From NCBI RefSeq assembly GCF_002954685.1, contig NZ_MSCN01000001.1, positions 2,312,429 to 2,376,428 on the forward strand: 64,000 nt of DNA. Direction: 5' to 3'. This stretch comes from Polaribacter porphyrae (GTDB lineage Bacteria; Bacteroidota; Bacteroidia; Flavobacteriales; Flavobacteriaceae). Position numbers and translations under genes: made by a program. Below the pieces are notes generated by a model that saw nothing but the letters and a program-made list of their open reading frames with translations, did not search any database and was not told where the DNA came from. Shown piece by piece: positions 28,048 to 36,878 of this stretch (position 1 is the stretch's first letter; each line of letters begins with the position of its first letter).

Positions 28048-28644
28048 ATGGATGATATTGCTGTTTTAGTTTTAGCTGCTGGAAAGTCATCCAGAATGAA
28101 AAATATTAAACAGCTCATTAAAATTGACTATAAATTTCTGTTAGAAATCACTTTAGAAAAAGCTAAAAAAATAGCTCCAAAAAACACATATTGTGTTTTA
28201 GGTGCCAATGCCGAAAAAATAAAAAATAAAGTAGATTTTAATAATATACAAATCATCATTAATAAAGGTTTTGAAGAAGGCTTAAGTTCTAGTATTATTC
28301 AAAGTATTAAATTCTTTAAAAATGTACCTCTTAATCTAAAAGGTGTTTTAATTTTACTGGCAGATCAACCTGCTATTCATCAATCCTATTTGGAAGAAAT
28401 GGTTCATTTATTTAAAGAAAAACCCGTTAAAATAATTGCTTCCAAATACAATCAAACTTATGGAGTTCCTGCTTTAATCCCATCAATATATTTTGACGAT
28501 TTACTAAAAATTAAAGGAGATAAAGGCGCAAAAACTTTTCTAGAAAATAATATGCATAATATTATTTCAACCCTGTCTAAAACCAATCTTATTGATATTG
28601 ATACTCAAAGGGATTTGAACTTTTATACAAACCAATTAAAATAA
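28048..28644 (+). CDS. MobA-like nucleotidyltransferase for molybdenum cofactor
   Basis: A 198-aa protein that probably attaches CMP or GMP to molybdopterin (MocA/MobA family). It shows the nucleotide-binding motif VLAAGKSSRMKNIKQL and the metal-binding LLADQPAI. It begins directly after the xdhC stop codon. MocA (CTP) is more likely than MobA, because xanthine oxidase-family enzymes use the cytosine dinucleotide form. That choice is inference. Confidence 0.85.
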   Translation: MDDIAVLVLAAGKSSRMKNIKQLIKIDYKFLLEITLEKAKKIAPKNTYCVLGANAEKIKNKVDFNNIQIIINKGFEEGLSSSIIQSIKFFKNVPLNLKGVLILLADQPAIHQSYLEEMVHLFKEKPVKIIASKYNQTYGVPALIPSIYFDDLLKIKGDKGAKTFLENNMHNIISTLSKTNLIDIDTQRDLNFYTNQLK

Positions 28645-28671
28645 CTATTTTTACATTTATGAAAATAGTTA
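28642..28671 (+). promoter_or_regulatory. Perfect inverted repeat spanning a start codon
   Basis: TAACTATTTT and AAAATAGTTA are exact complements around TACATTTATG. The first arm begins with the stop codon of the MobA-like gene. The loop contains the ATG (28659) of the next gene. It may control translation or mark the 3' end of the operon. Confidence 0.4.
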
Positions 28672-31600
28672 GATATACACTTGTGCTGCTTATTGTAATT
28701 TTTATTAATGCATGTGCAACTATAAAAATGCAGGTTACTGAAGGTTATAAATTTAAACCAAATACAACATCAGAAGTTTTACACTCTTTTTATTTAATTG
28801 GTGATGCTGGAGGTTCTGATTTAAGAGCTAAAGATTCTGCTTTAGCCTATCTAGAAAAAGAAATTAAGTATGCAAAAAAGAATTCTACTTTAATTTTTTT
28901 AGGAGATAACGTGTATGAAAATGGTATTCCTAAAAAAAAATCAAAAAAATATAATTTAGCAAAACATCGTTTAAAAGTACAAACAGATATTGGTAAAAAG
29001 TTCCCTGGAAAAACAATAGTTATTCCTGGAAATCATGATTGGTACAGTGGATTAAAAGGCTTGAAAAGACAAGAAAAATTAGTAGAAAAAGCTTTAGGCA
29101 AAAACTCGTTTCAACCAGAAAAAGGATGCCCATTAGAAAAAATAGAAATTAATGATGACATCAATGTCATAGTAGTAGACACTCACTGGTATGTTACAAA
29201 CTGGGATAAACACCCAGGTATTAATGACGAATGTGAAATAAAAACTAGAGCAAAATTTTTTGATGAATTTGAAGGATTGATAAAAAAATCTCAAGGAAAG
29301 ACTACAATAATAGCCTTACATCATCCAATGTTTACTAATGGTCCTCATGGAGGATATTACTCATTCAAAAGTCATATTAAGCCAGCTCCAATTTTAGGCT
29401 CTGCCTTAAATATATTAAGAAAAACTTCTGGGGTAACAAATACTGACCAACAAAATGACAAATACAATGAGTTGAGAAAAAGGTTAATTACAATCTCTCA
29501 AGAAAATGAAAAAATAGTATTTGTTTCTGGTCATGAACACAGTTTACAATACATAGTAAGAGACAATATACCTCAAATTGTAAGTGGTTCTGGCTCTAAA
29601 ATTACTGCAGTAAAAAATGTGAATGGTGGTGTGTTTGGTTACGGTTCGCAAGGTTTTGCAAGACTTGACATCTATAAAGATGGTTCTTCTAGCGTTCACT
29701 ATTATGCAGCTAAAGATAAAAAAATAGTCTTTGAAGCTAATGTGTTTAAAGCAGACAGTATTGCTAATTATACAAATTTCCCAAATGCAAAATTAAAAGA
29801 AAAAATCGCGTCAGTTTATACAAATGAAGAAGTAGATAAAACTGGTTTTTATAATTTTCTATGGGGTAAGCGTTACCGAAAGTATTTTGGAGAAAAGGTT
29901 ATTGCACCCACTGTTAGTTTAGATACTTTACTAGGTGGTTTAACACCTATTAGAAGAGGTGGTGGGCATCAATCTAAATCTTTACGATTAAAAGATAAAC
30001 AAGGTAGAGAATATGTGATGAGAGCTTTACGTAAAAATGCTGTACAATATTTACAAGCTGTTGTTTTTAAAGATCAATATGTAGAAGGTATGTTCGATGA
30101 TACTTTTACAGAAAGTTTATTAATGGATGTTTTTACAGGATCGCATCCTTATGCGCCTTTTACCATAGATAAATTAGCAGAAGCTATTGATATTTATCAT
30201 ACAAAACCTATACTTTACTATGTGCCAAAACAGAAAACTTTAGGAGAGTTTAATTTAGATTATGGAGACGAATTATACATGATAGAAGAAAGAACTGACG
30301 AAGGTCATGGAGATAAAAAAAACTTTGGGTATTCTAATAATCTGATAAGTACAGATGATTTAAGAAAAAATTTAGCAAAAGACGAAAAGTATGTTTTAGA
30401 TGAAGAAACATACATTAGAGCTCGACTTTTTGATATGTTAATTGGAGATTGGGATAGACATCAAGACCAATGGAGATGGGCAGAATTTAAAGAAGGGGAT
30501 AAGATAATTTATAGACCTGTACCTAGAGATAGAGATCAAGCCTTCTCAATTTTTGGTGACGGATTTTTACTCGGCTTTTTAACAAGTGCAATGCCTGGCC
30601 TAAAAGGTATGCGATCTTACAGTGAAGATTTAAAAGACCCTAAATGGTTTAGTTATTCTGCATATCCTTTAGATATGTTGCTAATTAATGCTGATAAGAG
30701 TGTTTGGGATAAACAAGCAAAAAGAATTCAAACTCAAATTACAGATGAAGTAATAGCATCTGCAATGCAAAAATTCCCAAAAGAAGTTAAAGACAAAACT
30801 ATTGAGAATATTGAGAAAAAGCTGAAAGGAAGACGAAAAAACTTACAGAAAATTGCTGATAGATATTATAAATATTTAAATGAATTTCAAGTAGTAAAAG
30901 GAACTAATAAAGATGATTGGTTTGATATTGAAAGATTTGCTAACGGTGATACAAAAATTACAGTTTATAGAATTAAAGGTGGCAAAAAGAAAGATATTGT
31001 TCTAAAGAGAAAATATTCTAAAAATGTAACTAAAGAAATATGGGTTTACGGTTTAGATGATGATGATGTATTTCATGTCTTTGGAGAAAATGGGAAAAAT
31101 AATATAAAATTAAAAATAATTGGAGGTTTAAATAATGATATTTACGATATAAAAGCTCCTAAAAATTTAAAGGTTTACGATCATAAATCAAAAAACAATA
31201 CTTTTAAAACCAATAATTTTAGAAAGAAATTAACCGATGATTATAAAACAAATACCTACAACTATACAAAGCTTAAAAATGCTTCTAATTTAATAAATCC
31301 AGCCATTGGTTTTAACCCAGATGATGGTATAAAAATAGGTTTAAAAAATACGATTACAAATAATGGTTTTGAAAGAAATCCTTTTACTTCAAGACATATC
31401 ATATCTGGCTACTATTATTTTGCAACTAGTGGTTACGAGTTAAATTATTATGGTGAGTTTGCAAATATCTTCAATAAATGGAATTTAGGCATAGATGCAA
31501 GTTATAACAGTCCTAATTTTGCCAGAAATTTCTTTGGCTTTGGTAATAATTCGCCAAATTCTGAAGCTAAAAAAGACGATCCTAATTTAGATTTTAACAG

Positions 31601-32354
31601 GGCAAGAATTCGCCAAGTTAATCTAGGGACATTTGTAAAATGGAGAGGTGAGTTAGGTGCTATTATTAAAGGTGGTATAAATTATCAAAATTATAATGTA
31701 GAAAAAACACCAGGTAGAATTTTAGCATTACCTCAATTTAGTTCAAATAATAGATTATTTAATACGCAACAATTTATAAATGTTGAAACTAGTTATTATT
31801 ACTCGCATTCAGATAATACTGCTTTCCCAACTTTAGGTATAGAATTTATGTTAAAATTTGGATTTACTAATAATTTAGATGAGGCTAGAAGTTTTTCTTA
31901 TAATACAACATCTCTCGCTATTACTCACAAAATTATTCCAAGTGGAAGATTAGTTTTAGCATCTAGAGTAAAAGGGCAATTTATTTTTGATAATGATTTT
32001 GAATTTTATCAAGCAGCAAATATTGGAGCTAATGAAGGTTTGAGGGGTTTTAGAAACGAGCGTTTTAATGGTAAAAATTCTTTTGTTCATACAACAGATG
32101 TAAGATGGAAAATTGACAAGCTTAAGACTGGATTAATCCCTTTAAGTATAGGAGTCTATGGAGGCTATGATTATGGTAAGGTTTGGGGAACACCAAGCTC
32201 GATGATTACACTTTCTAATACATCATCTACACTACACACATCTTATGGTGGTGGTTTTTTCTTTAATGCTGCTGATATGTTTGGCGGAAGTATTGGGTAT
32301 TTTGATAGTGCAGAAGGTTCTAGATTAGAAATAAGTTTAGGGTTTGATTTTTAG
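28659..32354 (+). CDS. Metallophosphoesterase lipoprotein with C-terminal outer-membrane beta-barrel
   Basis: A 1231-aa lipoprotein-like chain, lipobox INAC with C19. Residues about 40-330 form a calcineurin-type phosphoesterase with IGDAGG, FLGDNVYENG, PGNHDW, ALHHPMF and SGHEHSLQY. A middle domain of about 400 aa (starting near TLLGGLTPIRRGGG, with IGDWDRHQDQW and RPVPRDRDQAF) is not recognised. The C-terminal 400 aa look like an Omp85/surface-antigen barrel with NEGLRGFRNERF and a terminal Phe. A periplasmic or surface phosphatase held by its own barrel is likely. Substrate unknown. Confidence 0.75.
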   Translation: MKIVRYTLVLLIVIFINACATIKMQVTEGYKFKPNTTSEVLHSFYLIGDAGGSDLRAKDSALAYLEKEIKYAKKNSTLIFLGDNVYENGIPKKKSKKYNLAKHRLKVQTDIGKKFPGKTIVIPGNHDWYSGLKGLKRQEKLVEKALGKNSFQPEKGCPLEKIEINDDINVIVVDTHWYVTNWDKHPGINDECEIKTRAKFFDEFEGLIKKSQGKTTIIALHHPMFTNGPHGGYYSFKSHIKPAPILGSALNILRKTSGVTNTDQQNDKYNELRKRLITISQENEKIVFVSGHEHSLQYIVRDNIPQIVSGSGSKITAVKNVNGGVFGYGSQGFARLDIYKDGSSSVHYYAAKDKKIVFEANVFKADSIANYTNFPNAKLKEKIASVYTNEEVDKTGFYNFLWGKRYRKYFGEKVIAPTVSLDTLLGGLTPIRRGGGHQSKSLRLKDKQGREYVMRALRKNAVQYLQAVVFKDQYVEGMFDDTFTESLLMDVFTGSHPYAPFTIDKLAEAIDIYHTKPILYYVPKQKTLGEFNLDYGDELYMIEERTDEGHGDKKNFGYSNNLISTDDLRKNLAKDEKYVLDEETYIRARLFDMLIGDWDRHQDQWRWAEFKEGDKIIYRPVPRDRDQAFSIFGDGFLLGFLTSAMPGLKGMRSYSEDLKDPKWFSYSAYPLDMLLINADKSVWDKQAKRIQTQITDEVIASAMQKFPKEVKDKTIENIEKKLKGRRKNLQKIADRYYKYLNEFQVVKGTNKDDWFDIERFANGDTKITVYRIKGGKKKDIVLKRKYSKNVTKEIWVYGLDDDDVFHVFGENGKNNIKLKIIGGLNNDIYDIKAPKNLKVYDHKSKNNTFKTNNFRKKLTDDYKTNTYNYTKLKNASNLINPAIGFNPDDGIKIGLKNTITNNGFERNPFTSRHIISGYYYFATSGYELNYYGEFANIFNKWNLGIDASYNSPNFARNFFGFGNNSPNSEAKKDDPNLDFNRARIRQVNLGTFVKWRGELGAIIKGGINYQNYNVEKTPGRILALPQFSSNNRLFNTQQFINVETSYYYSHSDNTAFPTLGIEFMLKFGFTNNLDEARSFSYNTTSLAITHKIIPSGRLVLASRVKGQFIFDNDFEFYQAANIGANEGLRGFRNERFNGKNSFVHTTDVRWKIDKLKTGLIPLSIGVYGGYDYGKVWGTPSSMITLSNTSSTLHTSYGGGFFFNAADMFGGSIGYFDSAEGSRLEISLGFDF

Positions 32355-32362
32355 ATAAAATT

Positions 32363-32731
32363 ATGAATCAAATAGCATTAATTTTTGGAAGTTGCTTTGG
32401 ATGTTTAGCCATAGTATTTGGTGCATTCGGAGCTCATGCTTTAAAGAAAAAATTAAATTCAGAGCAATTACAAAGTTTTGAAACTGGAGTTAAATATCAA
32501 ATGTATCATGCAATTGTATTGCTTGTTCTAGGGTTTAATTTAGAAATAGACTCATACATTGTTTATAGCTTTATTATTGGTATTTTTCTATTTTCTTTTT
32601 CTATTTATGGTTTAGTGTTATCATCTGCAAATAATAAAAAACTAAAGTTTCTTGGACCTCTAACTCCCTTGGGTGGTTTGTTTTTAGTTATTGGTTGGGC
32701 TTTATTGTTGTACAAATTCATTTTTTTGTGA
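32363..32731 (+). CDS. DUF423 (YgdD/TMEM256-like) membrane protein
   Basis: A 122-aa integral membrane protein with four predicted helices. Family segments are FGAFGAHALKKKLNSEQL and FETGVKYQMYHAIVLL, followed by LGPLTPLGGLFLVIGWALL. The function of the family is unknown. It starts 8 bases after the phosphoesterase stop, so it is probably co-transcribed, and converges on the next lipoprotein gene. Confidence 0.9.
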   Translation: MNQIALIFGSCFGCLAIVFGAFGAHALKKKLNSEQLQSFETGVKYQMYHAIVLLVLGFNLEIDSYIVYSFIIGIFLFSFSIYGLVLSSANNKKLKFLGPLTPLGGLFLVIGWALLLYKFIFL

Positions 32732-32740
32732 AATAAAAAA

Positions 32741-33583
32741 CTAGATTTTTAATTCATACAAATTACCACCTTTTCCATGAGCATATTCATCTGTAATATA
32801 AAGTGTACTATTATCTTTAAAACAAACTCCCTCTTTTTGAGACCTATGTTCTAATTCAATTTCTTGAACTTTACCTGATAAAAAATTATCGCCTTTAAAA
32901 TTTGTGAATATTAAAACATTTTTTTGTGATAACAGAACTATTTTTTTCCCATCATCAGAAATATCAGCTCCAGTAATCCAAGAATTTGTTTTTTTACCAT
33001 TATCAAATTCTCCTATTAATTTTGCAGTATGTTTGCCTTTAGTTGCAGGAAACTTGTATAAAAAGGTTTTTCCATATTCTTTTTTTACACGGCTTTTAGT
33101 AAAAACATAGAAATGATTTTTATAATAAAAAAATGCTTCTGCATCAAAAAATCGATCTTTCTTTTTAGGTGGAAACTTCTTCTGGTTTTCGTACTCAAAC
33201 TCAATTTCTTCAACTTCTGCGTTTTTTTGAGATAAATAGTTTTTATCAATCTTTAGGATTCGTAAATTCTTTCTTTTATTGTTATTGTTCCCAAAGTCAC
33301 CTATGTAAATATTACCTTCTTTGTCTGATGTAATATCTTCCCAATCGTTATTTTTTGTTTTGATATAAACTTCTTTTTTAAGTTTACCATTTTTAGAAAA
33401 AGCAAATAGTTTGGGTTGATTTCCACCATCATTAAGCATCCATATTTCCTCTGAATTATAGAGATATTCGTTTCCAGAAACTTCTTTTAAATAATTGGGT
33501 AAATCTGCTATTACTTTTAGTTGCCCAAAATTCTGACAACTTATAAAAAATAAGAAACTAGAGAATAATATTATCTTTTTCAT
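32741..33583 (-). CDS. Lipoprotein with probable beta-propeller fold
   Basis: A 280-aa protein with lipobox FISC (C16). Repeated YVF/YI-D/G strands such as IWMLNDGG, DWEDITSDKEGNIYIGDFGNN and DAEAFFYYKNHFYVF suggest a SdiA-regulated- or esterase-like-phytase-type propeller. No catalytic set is clear. It is a single gene in convergent orientation to DUF423. Confidence 0.6.
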   Translation of the reverse strand: MKKIILFSSFLFFISCQNFGQLKVIADLPNYLKEVSGNEYLYNSEEIWMLNDGGNQPKLFAFSKNGKLKKEVYIKTKNNDWEDITSDKEGNIYIGDFGNNNNKRKNLRILKIDKNYLSQKNAEVEEIEFEYENQKKFPPKKKDRFFDAEAFFYYKNHFYVFTKSRVKKEYGKTFLYKFPATKGKHTAKLIGEFDNGKKTNSWITGADISDDGKKIVLLSQKNVLIFTNFKGDNFLSGKVQEIELEHRSQKEGVCFKDNSTLYITDEYAHGKGGNLYELKI

Positions 33584-33632
33584 ATAAACTGGGGTTATTT
33601 TTTAAAAGTAAATATAGAGTAAAATGATTGTT

Positions 33633-34496
33633 TTACCAACCTCCAGAAGCTCCTCCACCTCCAAAAGAGCCACCTCCAAATCCGCCACCAAAACCTCCTC
33701 CTCCAAAAGAACCTCCTCCTGATGAACGACCTCCAAAACCTCCACCAAAGCTTCCTCCTCCTCTACCAGCATTACTTAAAATAATGGTATCTAAAATTGA
33801 ATCTGCTAAAGTGCGTTCTCTAAAACGTTTACCTCCTCCTCTATTATTTTTATTTCCTCTAGAAATTAGAATAAAGAAAATAATAATCATGATTATAAAA
33901 ATGACAATTCCTGGGTCAAAACCTTTTTCGTTTTGTTTTCTTGAGCCTTTAAATTCGCCTTGTAAAGTTCTAAAAATATAATCTACTCCTTTATCTAAAC
34001 CTCTGTAATAATCTCCTTTTTTAAATTCAGGAATAATGACTCTTTCAATGATTCTCTTTGATTGAAAATCTGTTAGTAGATACTCAACTCCTCTACCATT
34101 TTGTATGGCAATTTTTCGGTCATCTTTTGCTAACAATATTAATACACCATTATCTTTTTCAGCATTACCTATTCCCCATTTTTCCCCCCAATTTGCTGCT
34201 AAATAATTAATATCTTCTCCTTGTGTTGACAAAATGATAGCCACAACTATTTGAGTTGATGTTGTGTCAGAATAGCGAATTAACTTGTTTTCTAAAGAGA
34301 GACTATCTGTTTTAGATAATAATCCAATATAATCATGAACTGCTTTTTGATTTTTTATTTTTTTTGGTTTCTCTGGAATTTGATATCCTTGAGAAAAAAG
34401 ATTTACAGAAAGTACAAGCGCTAAAAAAAGAAACAATTTTTTACACAAATCTGCTAACTGAAAACTGCCTACTAAAAACTGTTTACTAAACATCAT
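33633..34496 (-). CDS. TPM-domain (YgcG-like) membrane protein with Gly-rich tail
   Basis: A 287-aa protein of the TPM_phosphatase family. After a hydrophobic signal (LFLFLALVLSVNLFSQ) the TPM domain runs to about residue 175, with DNGVLILLAKDDRKIAIQNG. A transmembrane helix (IVIFIIMIIIFFILI) follows, then a glycine/serine-rich C-terminus of GGGSFGGG repeats. It overlaps the upstream TPM gene by 4 bases. The start is uncertain: the first 18 residues come from a repeat-like sequence, and a TTG at 34442 would give a more usual MCKKLFLFLA signal. Confidence 0.85.
   Translation of the reverse strand: MMFSKQFLVGSFQLADLCKKLFLFLALVLSVNLFSQGYQIPEKPKKIKNQKAVHDYIGLLSKTDSLSLENKLIRYSDTTSTQIVVAIILSTQGEDINYLAANWGEKWGIGNAEKDNGVLILLAKDDRKIAIQNGRGVEYLLTDFQSKRIIERVIIPEFKKGDYYRGLDKGVDYIFRTLQGEFKGSRKQNEKGFDPGIVIFIIMIIIFFILISRGNKNNRGGGKRFRERTLADSILDTIILSNAGRGGGSFGGGFGGRSSGGGSFGGGGFGGGFGGGSFGGGGASGGW
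34441..34490. repeat. Repeat-like sequence at the start of the TPM gene
   Basis: The plus strand has CTAACTGAAAACTGCCTACT followed by AAAAACTGTTTACTAAAC, a degenerate direct repeat of an AACTG-type unit. I recall similar runs between flavobacterial genes. Here it codes for the first residues of a protein. Confidence 0.45.
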
Positions 34497-34930
34497 CCTT
34501 TAGAAATTTCGTTTGACAATTCGTTTTCATCATCAATTTGCCAAGGAAAATGGGTTTTTAATTCTTTACCTGCTTTAAGGATTCCATCAATAATTCCTTG
34601 TTTAAAGTTTCCACTTTTAAAGTGATTTTGCATCACATCTTTAGTTGAATTCCAAAAATCATTATCTACAACCTTATTGATGCCTTTATCCCCATAAATC
34701 CCAAATTTATGATCTTCTACAGCTACATAAATTAGCACTCCATTTTCATCTTTAGTATTGAACATTTTTAATAATTGAAACACTTCTAAAGCTCTATCAT
34801 AATGGTTTTTATCTGCTGTAGCTTCTATATGAACACGAATTTCCCCAGACGTATCTTGTTCTGCTGTTCTTATGGCAGCAATAATCTCTTTTTCTTCTTC
34901 TTTGGTTAGAAAATCCTCTACTTGAGACAT
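34493..34930 (-). CDS. TPM-domain protein, soluble
   Basis: A 145-aa protein with a TPM domain (FLTKEEEKEIIAAIRTAEQD, TSGEIRVHIEA, ENGVLIYVAVEDHKFGIYGD) and no signal or membrane segment. It sits in a LemA-TPM-TPM operon. In bacteria these modules are thought to act in membrane or secretion processes, but the exact job is not known. Confidence 0.88.
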   Translation of the reverse strand: MSQVEDFLTKEEEKEIIAAIRTAEQDTSGEIRVHIEATADKNHYDRALEVFQLLKMFNTKDENGVLIYVAVEDHKFGIYGDKGINKVVDNDFWNSTKDVMQNHFKSGNFKQGIIDGILKAGKELKTHFPWQIDDENELSNEISKG

Positions 34931-35533
34931 TTATTCTTTAAATTTTTCTCCTACATCAACAGCGTTTTCTGAACCTGGATTTGATTTATATCTTGCCATT
35001 TCATCAAAATTAAACCAACCAGCTAAAATTGAATTCGGAAAAATTTTAATATGCTTATTGTACTTATTCACATCAGCATTAAAACGATCTCTCTCTATTT
35101 TAATTCTATTCTCTGTACCTTCTAATTGATTTTGGAGATCTCTAAAATTTTCGTTCGCTTTTAACTCTGGATAACGTTCAACAACCACCATTAATTTACT
35201 TAAGGCACCTGCCAAGCCTGTTTGCGCTTGCTGAAATTGTGCCATGGTTTCTGGAGTTAAATTGTTTGCGTCAATATTAGTTGATGTGGCTTTTGACCTT
35301 GCATTAATTACCTCTGTTAATGTACTTTTTTCAAAATCAGCTGCTGCTTTAACTGTACTTACCAAGTTGCCAATTAAATCGCTTCTTCTTTGATAGGCAC
35401 TTTCCACATTAGACCATTTGGTTTTTGCATCTTCTTGCAAAACTACAGCTTCATTATTAAATCCTTTTCCCCAACTGTAAAGTGCATATAAAATGACACC
35501 TATTACTATTACAGGAATTAACCATTTTTTCAT
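34931..35533 (-). CDS. lemA: LemA family protein
   Basis: A 200-aa membrane-anchored helical protein. One N-terminal transmembrane helix (WLIPVIVIGVILYALYSW) is followed by the LemA helices with KWSNVESAYQRRSDLIGNLV, VVERYPELKANENF and FPNSILAGWFNF. It is the first gene of the operon with two TPM proteins; the next gene follows its stop without a gap. Confidence 0.93.
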   Translation of the reverse strand: MKKWLIPVIVIGVILYALYSWGKGFNNEAVVLQEDAKTKWSNVESAYQRRSDLIGNLVSTVKAAADFEKSTLTEVINARSKATSTNIDANNLTPETMAQFQQAQTGLAGALSKLMVVVERYPELKANENFRDLQNQLEGTENRIKIERDRFNADVNKYNKHIKIFPNSILAGWFNFDEMARYKSNPGSENAVDVGEKFKE

Positions 35534-35573
35534 AATTTCTAAATTTTAATTTTATGTTGATTTTCTGTTTGTC

Positions 35574-35581
35574 CAAATGTA
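35574..35581 (-). promoter_or_regulatory. -7 box of the lemA operon
   Basis: The minus strand reads TACATTTG, 40 bases before the lemA ATG. It separates this operon from the SDR gene upstream. Confidence 0.5.
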
Positions 35582-35596
35582 AATAATATTTTTAAT

Positions 35597-36349
35597 CTAG
35601 AGTGATGTTCCTCCATCTAAAGTGATGGTTTGTCCTGTTATAAATTTCGTATTATCTGATGCAAGCCAAACTACAGCATCTGCAATTTCATCAGCTTTTC
35701 CATATCTTTTCATTGGTATTACACTTTTTAAAATAGCATCCATTTCTGGTTTTGCATTTATCAATTGATTCAATAATGCAGATTCTGTATAACCAGGACA
35801 AACTGCATTAATTCTAATATTTTTAGTTGCATACTCCATAGCTGCAGATTTTGTCATACCTACTACTGCAAATTTACTGGCACTATAACTAATATTATTG
35901 GGTGATGCTTTTAAACCAGCTAATGAAGCAATATTTACAATATTACCATAACCTTGCTCTAAAAACTGATTCAAAGCTACTTTCATACAGTAAAATACAC
36001 CTGTTTGATTTACAGAAATTACTCTATCCCAATCTCTTAAAGTTGATTCGTGTGTTCTTAACAAATGAGGACCAATTCCTGCATTATTTACAATCACATC
36101 TAACTTTCCAAAATTGGCAACTGTATGCTGAACTAAATTTTCTACCTCTTTATAAATAGCAACATTTGCTTTTATAGGTAGCGCTTCTCCGAAATTTGTT
36201 ACAATTTCATCAACAACTTTTTGTGCACTTTCTAAATTAATATCAGAAACTACCACTTTTGCACCATGTTTAGCAAAATGAGTTGCTGTTGCTTTTCCTA
36301 TTCCAGAACCTGCGCCTGTAACTATAACTACTTTATTTTTTACTTCCAT
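35597..36349 (-). CDS. SDR-family oxidoreductase
   Basis: A Rossmann-fold NAD(P)-dependent dehydrogenase of the 3-oxoacyl reductase type. Motifs: VTGAGSGIGKATA, NNAGIG, the catalytic Ser in IASLAGL, YSASK, and the end FITGQTITLDGG. I chose the ATG at 36349 (MEVKNKVVIVTG), which is the usual distance to the first strand. An ATG at 36367 would add six residues. It is the last gene of an acyl-CoA-related block. Confidence 0.88.
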   Translation of the reverse strand: MEVKNKVVIVTGAGSGIGKATATHFAKHGAKVVVSDINLESAQKVVDEIVTNFGEALPIKANVAIYKEVENLVQHTVANFGKLDVIVNNAGIGPHLLRTHESTLRDWDRVISVNQTGVFYCMKVALNQFLEQGYGNIVNIASLAGLKASPNNISYSASKFAVVGMTKSAAMEYATKNIRINAVCPGYTESALLNQLINAKPEMDAILKSVIPMKRYGKADEIADAVVWLASDNTKFITGQTITLDGGTSL

Positions 36350-36391
36350 AATTATTTCTTTTATCATTCCTTTGAAAACAGGAATCTATTT

Positions 36392-36757
36392 TTATTTACA
36401 AAATATTAACCTAGAATCTTTTAAAGCAGATGCTCTTAATTCTCTAGGGTATTCTTTGAATTGCATCAACTTAAAAAACTCATTTTTGTTCGCATATTTT
36501 ACAATTAAAACCTCATCCCATAATTTCTCATCAAATGGGCCTATAATTGTTACTTGTGGTTTTCCCCTAAAAATAATTTCTGCTTCGATCTTTTGAAAAA
36601 AAGGAGTTGCAGCTTTCATATAATCATTATAGGTTTCCTTACCTGTTTTACCTGTTTCAGAAACTTGATCTTTATAATTGAGATAATTCATCATAAAAAC
36701 TGGTTTATTTTCTTCAAATTTTGATAGTATTTCTAAACCTTTTTTGTTAATTTCCAT
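36392..36757 (-). CDS. DUF1330-like small protein
   Basis: A 121-aa protein with the pattern PVFMMNYLNYKD and a following TYNDYMKAATPFF helix, as in DUF1330 dimeric alpha-beta-barrel proteins. No catalytic role is known. Two palindromic repeats separate it from the phosphotransferase gene upstream, so it may form its own unit with the SDR. Confidence 0.65.
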   Translation of the reverse strand: MEINKKGLEILSKFEENKPVFMMNYLNYKDQVSETGKTGKETYNDYMKAATPFFQKIEAEIIFRGKPQVTIIGPFDEKLWDEVLIVKYANKNEFFKLMQFKEYPRELRASALKDSRLIFCK

Positions 36758-36769
36758 ATTTTTATTTTT

Positions 36770-36796
36770 CCTGCAAGGTCACAAAGACCTTGTAGG
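36770..36796. repeat. Dispersed palindromic repeat, copy 2
   Basis: Arms CCTGCAAGGT and ACCTTGTAGG, as in the copy at 20478-20504, with loop CACAAAG. Confidence 0.75.
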
Positions 36797-36848
36797 TATA
36801 ATTTCTAATTATTTTTTATATTCTCTAAAATTTATCTATTGCTAAATA

Positions 36849-36875
36849 CCTACAAGGTTTTTAGAACCTTGCAGG
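36849..36875. repeat. Dispersed palindromic repeat, copy 3 (inverted)
   Basis: Arms CCTACAAGGT and ACCTTGCAGG, the reverse complement of copies 1 and 2. It forms an inverted pair with copy 2, 52 bases apart, and ends 4 bases before the stop of the phosphotransferase gene. Confidence 0.75.
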
Positions 36876-36878
36876 ATA

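Noticed and set aside
33628-33981. Proline-rich plus-strand reading frame
   Set aside because: It is the complement of the Gly/Ser-rich tail of the TPM protein.
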